Source: Salibacterium salarium (lineage in GTDB: Bacteria > Bacillota > Bacilli > Bacillales > Marinococcaceae). From it: DNA of 64,000 bases. Numbering within the stretch: the stretch's first letter is position 1; every line of letters begins with the position of its first letter. Both the position numbers and the translations under genes were made by a program. Below, piece by piece: positions 52,969 to 62,400 of the stretch. The stretch spans positions 248,001 through 312,000 of the forward strand of contig NZ_JAUSUM010000003.1 of the NCBI RefSeq assembly GCF_030813635.1, in the 5' to 3' direction. Below the pieces are notes generated by a model. The model saw nothing but the letters and a program-made list of their open reading frames with translations. It was not told where the DNA came from and made no database searches.

Positions 52969-53958
52969 CTATGACGAAAGTTTACGTCCTTTTTTCATTT
53001 CATCTTCTTTTTTTTCTTGACGTTCAACACCAAAATAATACGTAACGAATCGTCCGGCAATTGCAGCAAGAAATTGTTGGAACACAATCGAAAGAACGAC
53101 CGGAAGCGCTGCAGCTGGCGGAAAGTATGTTACCGCAAGTGACGCACCAACCCCCGTATTTCTCATTCCGCTGTTGTACATTAAACTAATAGCTGTTGAT
53201 TTGTCCCACTTAAATAAAAACGGTAGAAACAATCCTATTATATAAGCTACACAAGCAATTCCCCACACGAGTAAGAATAGAAAAATCAATGTTCCATCAA
53301 TCGTTTGAAAATAAGGAGATACGACGGCACTGTTAATAAGGATAACAACTAAAATAGCCACCTTTGAAAAAGGGGCCAGTGTCGTCCCGAGTTTTTTCGA
53401 TTTTCCATTCGTCACACGATTTACAACGATACCTATAATAGATGGAAATACAATCATCCAAAATAATCCGGACATTAATCCGAATACATCCATAGATACT
53501 TGTGCTCCAACTAAAACTTGTAAAGTGAGCGGAACAAGAAACGGAGATAATAATGTATGGACAAGTACAATTGCTAAGGTAAGTCCTTTATTTCCGCCTT
53601 TTAGTCCTACCCACATTAAAGTTACAACACCAGTAGGAATGGTAAATGCAAGCACAAGCCCTGCAATCATATTTATATTTCCGGAAAAAAAGACAATGCC
53701 GGACACATAAGCCAGCAAAGGAATAATGAATTGTAAAATAGATAGACATATTATAATGGGAAGTGGTCGGGAGAAGGCCTGTTTTACTTGAAGTAAGTTT
53801 AGACTAAGACAACTCGAGAAACTTATAAACGCAAATATCCATTTCACAAAAGGAGCCCAACTTTGAGCTCCACTCCATAGCGTCACTCCTAAAAAGACGA
53901 TGACAGGAATCATATATGGCATCGCCTTCTCAAGAATTAAGTTCATTCGTTGCAACAT
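52969..53958 (-). CDS. BASS-family (bile acid:sodium symporter-like) transporter
   Basis: 329 residues with ten predicted membrane helices. Family features are SCLSLNLLQVKQAF in the first domain, FTIPTGVVTLMWVGLKGGNKGLT and the late SGMRNTGVGASLAVTYFPP. Bacterial members take up organic acids such as pantoate or pyruvate-like anions with sodium (family knowledge). In this cluster it could carry a uronate or another acidic breakdown product. The neighbours on both sides are 20-31 bases away, all leftward. Confidence 0.8.
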   Translation of the reverse strand: MLQRMNLILEKAMPYMIPVIVFLGVTLWSGAQSWAPFVKWIFAFISFSSCLSLNLLQVKQAFSRPLPIIICLSILQFIIPLLAYVSGIVFFSGNINMIAGLVLAFTIPTGVVTLMWVGLKGGNKGLTLAIVLVHTLLSPFLVPLTLQVLVGAQVSMDVFGLMSGLFWMIVFPSIIGIVVNRVTNGKSKKLGTTLAPFSKVAILVVILINSAVVSPYFQTIDGTLIFLFLLVWGIACVAYIIGLFLPFLFKWDKSTAISLMYNSGMRNTGVGASLAVTYFPPAAALPVVLSIVFQQFLAAIAGRFVTYYFGVERQEKKEDEMKKGRKLSS

Positions 53959-53988
53959 ATGTGAACCTCCCCGCAGTGACTCTTGTTA

Positions 53989-54630
53989 TTACGCCGCTTT
54001 CCCTTGAACGGACAATGTTTTCCGATCAATTTTTTTAAAAGATTGATACGACATCCACATATTTAACTGAATAAAGAAACTAACCCCAAAAAGCGGGATG
54101 AAACCAGGGAAAGTTATAAAGAAATAATATGCAGATACAGCTGTGATAAGCATCAATAAAACATTAGATATATTTAAAAAGCTTAACGCAATCGAATACT
54201 TAATATATTGAAGAGACGTTAAATTATAATGAACATACACAGGAAATATATAAAATAACATCATAACAAAGATAATGCCGGTAATCGTCATAACGACATT
54301 AAAAGTAAAAAAAACAGCCCCATCAAACGCACGAAAGAAATTTAAATTAAAATACCATAGAAGACCAAACAAGGATATAGATAAACCCAATCCATTTACT
54401 TTCCAAAACTCTTTTCGAAACGATTTCCAAAACGTTCGAAAAAGCGGTATATTATCCTCTCCGACAGCAGTCTTTCTGGCCACACTAAACAAGGCAGCCG
54501 TACTTGGAAATATTCCAAGTACCACACCTCCAAGCAAAGTACAGGCTATCCACATCACATTTAAATAAAAAAAGTAACATATCCACTGACAAAGGGAATA
54601 TACAAACTGAAACAAACGTCCTCCTGCCAT
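53989..54630 (-). CDS. DUF624 membrane protein (YesL-like)
   Basis: 213 residues with about five membrane helices. The N-terminal LNVMWIACTLLGGVVLGIFPSTAALFSVARK is the DUF624 signature. YesL proteins occur in Bacillales clusters for pectin and xylan oligosaccharide uptake beside YesMN and ABC genes; the function is not established. Lies 21 bases downstream of a Gfo/Idh gene. Confidence 0.88.
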   Translation of the reverse strand: MAGGRLFQFVYSLCQWICYFFYLNVMWIACTLLGGVVLGIFPSTAALFSVARKTAVGEDNIPLFRTFWKSFRKEFWKVNGLGLSISLFGLLWYFNLNFFRAFDGAVFFTFNVVMTITGIIFVMMLFYIFPVYVHYNLTSLQYIKYSIALSFLNISNVLLMLITAVSAYYFFITFPGFIPLFGVSFFIQLNMWMSYQSFKKIDRKTLSVQGKAA

Positions 54631-54651
54631 TTCATTCCCCTCCCGCTATTT

Positions 54652-55941
54652 TTACTTCACCGTCTTTTCTAACAATAAATCGTCTATTGTTTGCGGTTTT
54701 CCTTCTTTCACAGACTTCCAGACTGCTTCTCCCGTAGTCACTGCATAAGAGCCATCTTTACTACCGGAAAGTATTTTATACGGTCTTCTCGGATTTTCCC
54801 CTAAGAAAATATCTTCCTGAATGACCGGATCGCCACCTCCGTGCCCACCTTCACGTTCTACCACATGAATCGTTTCTTTTGCCCCGAACAATGGAAAATA
54901 ATCAATAGTCTGCTCAGGTGTTGGAAAGGGAACTCGGGACGGAGCATGATATTCCATTGTTTCTATACGTCCCTTCGTTCCGTTTATAGCCAGGCGATAT
55001 CCTTCATAAGGCAATGAAAAATTTACAGAGTAACTAAGTAGCGTTCCTTGTTCATACCGGATAGAAGCCGCATAAGTATCTTCAATATGAATATCAGAAT
55101 CAAACACACACCGATCTGTATGATAATTTGTGTAACCTTCACGTCTTCTCATGTCAGAGTCAATGTGGTCATCTTGAACCGTAGCATTATTGCTGCGAGT
55201 GTTCCAATGTGCATAATAAGGACAGTCCAATTGTACATCACAGGTAGAACACCGACGTCCTTCTTCCTCTTCAGGATTATGAACACTGTCTTTGCCATAA
55301 TAATTTAAATCCCCAAACGCAAACACTTCTTCTGGCTTTTGATCAAGCCACCAATTAACTAAGTCAAAGTGGTGGGAACTTTTATGAATGGACAATCCAC
55401 CCGAAAGTTCACGATAACGGTTCCATCTTTGAAAATAAGTAGAGCCGTGGTACGTATCAATATACCAATTTAAATCAATAGACGTTATACGCCCAAGCTT
55501 ACCATCTTGAATCATTTCTTTAATCTTCATATGGTACGGATTATATCGATAATTAAAAGTAACTGTTACTTGACCTTTGCTTTCCCGCTCCGCATCCATA
55601 ATTTTTTGACAGTCTTCTGCCGTTGTTGCCATCGGTTTCTCAGAAATGACATCCAGATGGTGTTGAAGACTTTTTAAGATATAATCAACATGTGTATCAT
55701 CCCGGCTCGCAACTATAATGACATCTGGATTTGTTTCTTTAACCATTCGATCAAAATCATTACTATCAAATTCAGGCACATTGCTCGTTTCCGGAATCTG
55801 TTCTTTACACACAGAAAACCTTTTTGAATCAATATCGAGCATACCAACTAATTCACATTGATTCGAAAACGTCTGAATCATGGGTTCGATAAACATACCA
55901 ATGGCACGCTTGCTGACTCCGCAAACAGCATATCTTCTCAC
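54652..55941 (-). CDS. Gfo/Idh/MocA-family dehydrogenase with cysteine-containing insert
   Basis: 429 residues, longer than the usual 330-390. Rossmann start RRYAVCGVSKRAIGMFIEPM, catalytic EKP in DVISEKPMATTAEDCQKIM, and HKSSHHFDLVNWWLDQ in the active site. An insert near residues 225-275 holds CSTCDVQLDCPYY, which might bind a metal. Located between the second ABC permease gene (30 bases) and the DUF624 gene. Likely oxidises a sugar or sugar acid from the imported oligosaccharide. Confidence 0.85.
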   Translation of the reverse strand: MRRYAVCGVSKRAIGMFIEPMIQTFSNQCELVGMLDIDSKRFSVCKEQIPETSNVPEFDSNDFDRMVKETNPDVIIVASRDDTHVDYILKSLQHHLDVISEKPMATTAEDCQKIMDAERESKGQVTVTFNYRYNPYHMKIKEMIQDGKLGRITSIDLNWYIDTYHGSTYFQRWNRYRELSGGLSIHKSSHHFDLVNWWLDQKPEEVFAFGDLNYYGKDSVHNPEEEEGRRCSTCDVQLDCPYYAHWNTRSNNATVQDDHIDSDMRRREGYTNYHTDRCVFDSDIHIEDTYAASIRYEQGTLLSYSVNFSLPYEGYRLAINGTKGRIETMEYHAPSRVPFPTPEQTIDYFPLFGAKETIHVVEREGGHGGGDPVIQEDIFLGENPRRPYKILSGSKDGSYAVTTGEAVWKSVKEGKPQTIDDLLLEKTVK

Positions 55942-55970
55942 AAGACACCCTCCATTCTGAGTATTACATA

Positions 55971-56819
55971 TTAACCTTTAAGCCCGCTTGTACTAATACC
56001 ATCTACTATATAACGTTGGAAAATGAAGAAAATAATAATAATCGGCAACAAACTTAAAGTAGTCATTGCAAACATTGCACCCCAGTTTGTCACGGAGTTC
56101 GGATCAGAAAATAGTTTCAGTGCCAAAGAAACTGGATATTTTTCAGGCGTCTGCAAGTAAATAAGTGGAGACATAAAGTCATCCCATCTCCAGTAGAAAG
56201 AGAAGATGGCAGCCGTCATCATAGCCGGTACAATGAGCGGAACGATAATTCGAAAGAATATCGATATTGTATTACATCCATCTATTCTTGCAGCCTGATC
56301 TAACTCTTTTGGAATCGTGCGGATAAACTGCATAATAAGAAAGATAAAAAACGGTACCCCAAAAAATGATGGTAATATGAGAGGTAGATAGGTATCGATC
56401 CATCCAGCCCAATTAAACATAATATATTGCGGTATCATCACCATTTCAAACGGAAGCATCATTGTCATCATCATTATTACAAACCACATTTTTCGACCTT
56501 TAAAATTAATGCGGGAAAAACTATAAGCTACAACCGCAGAGAAAATAATGCTGCCAATTGTTGATACCGTCGTGATGAACAAGGAGTTTTTGAAAAATGT
56601 CGTAAAAGTTATGCCTGCAAATCCTTGCCAACCTTCAACATAGTTAGAAAACTTCCAGCTTTCAGGGAGGATAAGATGGGAATCTACAAACACTTGTGAA
56701 CTTTCTTTCAATGAACTTCCAGCCATCCAAACGATAGGATAAAGCATAATGGCTGTAAAAATCAGCAAAAGCGTATGTTGTACAATTTTTTTCAGACGTT
56801 TCTTTTTTCTATAATCCAT
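55971..56819 (-). CDS. Carbohydrate ABC transporter permease (MalG/LplC-like)
   Basis: 282 residues, six membrane helices. The binding-protein-dependent EAA loop is ELDQAARIDGCNTISIFFRIIVPLIVP, contacting the shared ATPase. Ends with YIVDGISTSGLKG, typical of the CUT1 subfamily. It starts 19 bases after the partner permease. No ATPase gene lies in the cluster, so a shared MsmX-type ATPase elsewhere is expected. Confidence 0.93.
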   Translation of the reverse strand: MDYRKKKRLKKIVQHTLLLIFTAIMLYPIVWMAGSSLKESSQVFVDSHLILPESWKFSNYVEGWQGFAGITFTTFFKNSLFITTVSTIGSIIFSAVVAYSFSRINFKGRKMWFVIMMMTMMLPFEMVMIPQYIMFNWAGWIDTYLPLILPSFFGVPFFIFLIMQFIRTIPKELDQAARIDGCNTISIFFRIIVPLIVPAMMTAAIFSFYWRWDDFMSPLIYLQTPEKYPVSLALKLFSDPNSVTNWGAMFAMTTLSLLPIIIIFFIFQRYIVDGISTSGLKG

Positions 56820-56837
56820 TATTCCCTACTCCTTTCT

Positions 56838-57815
56838 TTAGTTATCTTCGTAATGAACCCAATACTTCGAGCTTTTGAAAATTAAAGCAGTAAATATTGC
56901 TATAATAATTAACATCACCCAGGCTAGTGCCGCTGCATATCCCATATTGAAATATTCAAAAGCCTGTCTGTACATATAAAGGATATATAACAAGGTGCTG
57001 TTTATTGGATCCCCTTCTGTAACAACAAAAGCAGGAGTAAAGGCCATAAATCCTTGGATTGTTTGCATAATTGTGTTAAATAAAATGACTGGCGTAAGCA
57101 TAGGTAGTGTAATCATAAAAAATTGTTGAATAGGCTTTGCTCCGTCTACCGCAGAAGCTTCGTAAAATGTGCTCGGAATATTCCGCAAACCCGCTAAAAA
57201 AATCAGCATAGAAGAACCAAACTGCCAACCATACAATATGACCAGTGTCCAAATTGCAGTATTAGGATCACCTAACCAAGAATGTCCTGATAATCCGATA
57301 GTGTTTAAAATACTATTTATTGCACCTTCATTGCCGAATAATTGGCGCCACATGATGGCTACCCCAACACTTCCACCTACAACAGAAGGTAAATATAGCA
57401 ATGTCCTGTATAGTCCAACCATTTCTACTACTTTATTAAGAATTAAAGCAATTAACAAAGCAAAGACCAATCTTAAAGGAACTGCTGTGCCAGCATAAAG
57501 GAATGTAACTTGCATAGACTTTTGAAACATTGCATCATTGCTGAACATCTCTACATAATTTTGAAACCCTATCCACTGAGGAGTTCCCCCTAGTGTATAG
57601 TCCGTAAAAGATAAGTAGAGTGAATATAAAATGGGAAATAATGTAAATCCAACAGTTCCGATAACAAAAGGAGAAAGGAAAAGATATCCCATTCCATTTT
57701 CACGATCATTTATCGGCTTCCTTTTTTTCATTCCCAAAAAATTCTTTGGGCGTTTGCCAGGGGGAATGCCTGTGTTTTCTTGTAATCTGGCTTGTTCATC
57801 CATTTGCGGTTGCAT
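56838..57815 (-). CDS. Carbohydrate ABC transporter permease (MalF/UgpA-like)
   Basis: 325 residues from the ATG at 57815 (GAGAGGTG site). Six membrane helices follow a basic N-terminal extension (RPKNFLGMKKRKP). MGYLFLSPFVIGTVGFTLFPILYSLYLSF and the EAA loop STFYEASAVDGAKPIQQFFMITLPML are clear. Forms the membrane channel with the following permease and receives cargo from the lipoprotein encoded 85 bases upstream. Confidence 0.93.
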   Translation of the reverse strand: MQPQMDEQARLQENTGIPPGKRPKNFLGMKKRKPINDRENGMGYLFLSPFVIGTVGFTLFPILYSLYLSFTDYTLGGTPQWIGFQNYVEMFSNDAMFQKSMQVTFLYAGTAVPLRLVFALLIALILNKVVEMVGLYRTLLYLPSVVGGSVGVAIMWRQLFGNEGAINSILNTIGLSGHSWLGDPNTAIWTLVILYGWQFGSSMLIFLAGLRNIPSTFYEASAVDGAKPIQQFFMITLPMLTPVILFNTIMQTIQGFMAFTPAFVVTEGDPINSTLLYILYMYRQAFEYFNMGYAAALAWVMLIIIAIFTALIFKSSKYWVHYEDN

Positions 57816-57857
57816 GTCACTCACCTCTCTAATAGCTATCAATGGTTAAAAAGGGAA

Positions 57858-57886
57858 CGCGATCCTTCATTCCTTTTAGGATCGCG
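57858..57886. promoter_or_regulatory. Hairpin between the solute-binding protein and permease genes
   Basis: Perfect nine-base stem CGCGATCCT / AGGATCGCG. On the minus strand it is followed by TTCCCTTTTT. It probably acts as a partial terminator or 3' stabiliser, giving more binding protein than permease. Confidence 0.6.
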
Positions 57887-57899
57887 AACCACATTACTT

Positions 57900-59237
57900 T
57901 TATTGACCTAAAATGGATTCTGCTTCCGTTCTAAACTGTTCTGCCCCTTGTTCTGGTTCTAATTGTCCGTACATAACCAATTCATCTATATCTTCAAGAG
58001 AGTTCAATACTTCAGCTGCCTCAGCTGGGTAATTTGAATCAATAGGTGAGCTATTATCAGTGATGTGATCAATATAATCGTATACCTTTTGTTCTGTTTC
58101 ACTTAAATCTGCCGACATTTCCTCTTGGATTTCCGGACTAATCGGAACCCCGCGATCGGATCCAGCTATTTCATATACTTCTACTTGATTCGTATAAAAG
58201 TTGATAAATTTAGCTGCTTCTTCTTTATGCTCTGAATTTTCTCCTATGGACCATAACATCGCAGGCTTCAAGTACATTCCATCGTCGTTGTTCTCTCCAG
58301 GTAAAGGAGTCATTTCAATCGTACGTCCGGATGCGTCTGTCATTGTTCCTAACTGGTTCGTCCATCTAAAGTCAATTGGTGCTTCTTGGTGAATAAGCAA
58401 TTCATCTTCAAGTCCTTGTATTTCTCCAATTGTGTCATATCCAGGTGCTACACCTTCGTCCACCATTTCTTTGTTCATTGTTAAATAATCTACTAATAAT
58501 TGGTCATCTTCATATCCAAGACCAGATCCATCATCATTAAATAAACGTTGTCCTTTTTCTCTCACATAATACTCAAACATGTTACCTGGTTCCATCAAAC
58601 GTACGCCATACTCCCCAGTCTCTTCATGAACGGTTTCAGCCATCGTTTCGAATTCTTCCCATGTCCAATCTTCATGCGGCATTTCGGCACCGGCTTCTTC
58701 GATCATCTCCGGATCATATAACCCCGCTAGAGCATTCACACCAGTAGGAATACCAACTAACGTTTCATTTACCTTCCCGGATTGCATAATCGTATCTCCA
58801 ACACCTTCTACATCTATTGTTCCATCATCCACAAATGGCTGTAGGTCAGCTAGTTGACCTTGATTAGCATACTGGTTTACAAACTCACCGTGGTTTTGTT
58901 GCATAATGTCCGGTAAGTTTCCTCCCGCTGCTTGAGTTGCCATCTTCTCAAAATATCCATCAAATCCAGTGAAATCCGGTTGGATTGTTACATTCGGATT
59001 TTCTTCTTCATACAATTCAATAATCTCATTTGTCATGTCATGACGTCCTTGCGAACCCCACCAGGACATCCGTAATGTAATCTCTTCCTCTCCTGAGGAG
59101 GCATCCTCTCCATCTTCGGCATTCTCATTTCCAGCCTCTTCTTCTGTTCCTTCCGCTTCTTCTTCCGTTTCACCACCACAGGCCGCCATAAAAGATGCCA
59201 TAAGAGCAGCACATAAAAGCAATAACAGTTTTTTCAC
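57900..59237 (-). CDS. ABC transporter solute-binding lipoprotein (family 1)
   Basis: 445 residues from a GTG at 59237, giving a clean signal peptide MKKLLLLLCAALMASFMAACGG with lipobox AAC; an ATG seven codons upstream would include the AAGGGGAG site. An acidic linker (EEEAEGTEEE) is followed by a type-1 binding fold: ITLRMSWWGSQGRHDMTNEIIELYEEENPNV. It captures an oligosaccharide outside the membrane and hands it to the two permeases. A cre-like site lies 27 bases upstream. The highly acidic composition fits a halophilic surface protein. Confidence 0.93.
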   Translation of the reverse strand: MKKLLLLLCAALMASFMAACGGETEEEAEGTEEEAGNENAEDGEDASSGEEEITLRMSWWGSQGRHDMTNEIIELYEEENPNVTIQPDFTGFDGYFEKMATQAAGGNLPDIMQQNHGEFVNQYANQGQLADLQPFVDDGTIDVEGVGDTIMQSGKVNETLVGIPTGVNALAGLYDPEMIEEAGAEMPHEDWTWEEFETMAETVHEETGEYGVRLMEPGNMFEYYVREKGQRLFNDDGSGLGYEDDQLLVDYLTMNKEMVDEGVAPGYDTIGEIQGLEDELLIHQEAPIDFRWTNQLGTMTDASGRTIEMTPLPGENNDDGMYLKPAMLWSIGENSEHKEEAAKFINFYTNQVEVYEIAGSDRGVPISPEIQEEMSADLSETEQKVYDYIDHITDNSSPIDSNYPAEAAEVLNSLEDIDELVMYGQLEPEQGAEQFRTEAESILGQ

Positions 59238-59263
59238 CTTTTCCACTCTCCCCTTCATTAATT

Positions 59264-59277
59264 TTGAAAGCGCTTTC
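59264..59277. promoter_or_regulatory. cre-like operator before the solute-binding protein gene
   Basis: TGAAAGCGCTTTCT differs from the ideal palindromic catabolite-responsive element TGAAAGCGCTTTCA only in the last base. It lies just upstream of the ribosome site, so CcpA (or another LacI-type protein) would block the transcript. Confidence 0.75.
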
Positions 59278-59396
59278 TATATATAATGTAATCTTATACC
59301 AATTAATCTGTCGTGATAATTAAAAATTCAGACATCAATGTTCAAAAAATAGACACATATTTACTTGCCGATAAAACTTCGTAATCAGTGTGATCG

Positions 59397-59426
59397 GAGA
59401 CAGGCATTTGCTAAAATACCTGTCTC
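59397..59426. other. Hairpin at the end of the pectate lyase gene
   Basis: GAGACAGGCATTT pairs with AAATACCTGTCTC with one mismatch. No U run follows on the minus strand, so it is either a weak terminator or a 3' stabilising element of the lyase mRNA. The gap 59278-59439 contains no gene. Confidence 0.45.
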
Positions 59427-59439
59427 TCACCCTTATTTA

Positions 59440-62400
59440 TCACTTTTTAAATTCAAGAAAATCTCCCCATACGATATCTCCATCCACATCTCGTTTGTAT
59501 GGAAAGTCGGGATTGGTACTGGCGAAATCTTCTTCAGTCAGCTCAACACCAGAAGAATTTACCGACGAGCTTCCATCATACAAATAGTTGGTTTCCGACT
59601 CCAACGATTCTGGATATACATCCTCTGCTTGATAATCATGCTGATAGGAAACAAAGTTTTCTAGTTCAAATGCCTCGTCGATATCCGGGTAGGTAGAGAA
59701 GTCCAAGTTTCCACCCGCGTTGTTAAACGAGACATTGTTTTGGGCAATAACACCTGGATTGCTGTTGCTAGTAAAACCGACAGCCCCGTTATCAAAAGCA
59801 ATGCTATTTCGAATGACATGAGGGACGTTTACTCCTTCTCCTCCTAGTTTAAATCCGTTTTTATCACCAGATCCTTGGGTTCCATCCGTTAAAAATCCAT
59901 TATGATAAGCAATGCTGTCCTCTATTAGTACTGATCCAATTTCTCCCGTTCCGACCTTGGTGTATAAATCCCAGCCATCATCAATATTATTGTGAGCAAT
60001 AGTTCCCCGGAAAACATTACCTTCCCCGGATGTTAACTTCGCTGCAAATCCATCCGCATTATTTTCAGATGGATCTCTATTATCAAATGAGGTTGAATTT
60101 AATACCAAATTGTTCGACGGCCACTCTGACTTGTCATCTTCTTCTGAATCTGTCCGGCTGATTTGCAGACCTGTATCACCATGCTCATAAAACCGGCTGT
60201 TTTCAACGATATTATTGTCGCCTCCAATAACAAACCCTTTCGTATTGCCGGCCGAACGCGCAAAATCGATACCCTCCACATGCCAATAATCCCCGCTTAG
60301 CACTACACCTTCAGATTGTTTATCAAAATCTATGACAGGAGTTGCATCAGGCGCTGCCTTTAATATTTTCATAGCATCTTCGGTGCCATCATTGTACTTT
60401 TTCATTTCCAGTTTCGATTCGCGGACATATTCTCCATCTGTCACTATAATGGTCTGACCTTCACTCACGTAATCGACAGCTGTATCCAAATCAACTGGAT
60501 TTTCTTCTGTTCCTTGCCCGCTGCCTGTCCCTTCAGGAGATACGTATATATCACCATCAAACGTTCTGTTTGTTACTGAAAAATTCGTGATTATTTGGTC
60601 ATAGGATGTTAGTGTCTGTGTATCATCGGGCAGGAAAACAGAAGTGAAGTTTGTGCTCTCATTTTCTTCCAATGGTGTTTCTACCACAGTGATTTCTCCA
60701 GCTTCCAATTCGTTATCTTTTGCGATTATTTCTGTTCCTTGCTTTAGGTTCACAGTTCCATCCACATTAGAACGAAGCATCACTTCATAATCATTTGTTT
60801 TTGATGACTTTTCTAAAGATAATACTTCCATACTTGGTTCTGTCGGTTCCGTTGGCGGATCGACCTTTGGTTCATCTGTTTCTGCTGCAGTCACATTTAA
60901 ATCTATATTACTGACTTCGATATGCGCCACACGAGCAGCATAGAACCCGACATACATTTTGTCATCTTGAACGTTAAGAATTTCTGGTTCATACAGTAGT
61001 TCTTCTTCGCCATCATTTATTTTTCCTGTATAACCACTATTTGTTTTAGCCAACGTCAGTTTATAATCTGTTTCGGGATACGTGTTCTCAGAGTTAGGCT
61101 TTTCACTGTCGAGCATTGTTTTTTGAATGCCTTCACTTCCTGAACCATCCGAGGACTCTACTCCAGTTCTCACAAATAATTGCGTGCCATTCTCTGCTGT
61201 AGTTCCACCGCTGTATCCTCCGACAGCGGCCACATTAGAGGCAAAAACACTGGATTCGTTTGGTTCACCAATCGCATCTCTTGCCATAATCCCAAACGAC
61301 TCTTGCCCATCATGTGGTTCTTTTGCATAGTTGTTAACATGAATATCTGCTGACAATTCAAAGTTATCTTGTTCTGCATCAATTTCCGTATAGTAATACG
61401 TTATCCCATCATGATCTCCCGTTATTTTTCCTGAACTCGGTCCTTCTGCAAGAATGTCAACCGTTCCTTCATCGTTCACATTCACTGTATTCGTGTCTTC
61501 GCCGACAGATTGCCCGAATATCCTTGAGTTCCATTCTTGGTCTTTTGCCGCTCGGGTCGTTACTTTAAACGACGCAGGATCAAGCGATTCTGTTTTCGGA
61601 TGCACTGAAATTTCAGTAACTCCCGGCGAAGAAGCGTCATATTGCTCAGCATTGACTTCGTATTTATTTTCGTTCAATACCTGCCTGTCCCCATTATCAT
61701 ACACCTCGGAAACTTCCAAACCATCCATGTTCAATTCTTCGTCTATGTCGTACGTTGTCTGTGGATAGTTGGTCACCTCAAGACCGGTCACTTCCTTTTC
61801 CTTTACGGTCACATTTACCTGAGCCTTTTCTCCTTTATGAGCAATCTCTATCTGCTTCTCTCCTTCTGTGGATGTATCTAACGGAGAAACTTCATAACTA
61901 TCTCTAATCAATCTTACCTCGTTGCCATCACTATATTCTGCATATACTACGATTCCATCTAACTGTAGTTCATTGCCAATAAAGTACGTCGTTTTTTCAG
62001 GATCTTGCCTAATATAAAGGCCAGTAATTTTAGCATCTACCACTTCTATTTGAAAATTGGCAGCAACCTCTGAATTCTCTTTGGAAACAACTGTTACATC
62101 TTTCATTCCTGGCTTTTCTAATGTATCTCCTTCTTTTACCTCGTCCCCGTCAATAACAATGGTGTATTCATCACTGGAAAGCTCCCTAGTTTGATATCCA
62201 TCATTAAATTCGCCCATAATCGTTAATCCTTCATAATCAAACATATCCCCTGGGTAATACGTTGTTTTAGCCGGAAGAAACTGTACTTCCATATCTGTGA
62301 CAGACAAATCATTAATGGATAAATCTACAGCTTCTACAACCCCATTGTAATGAATATACATGGTGTTTGTTCCAGGCTCGCTACTGTCAAAACCTGTGAC

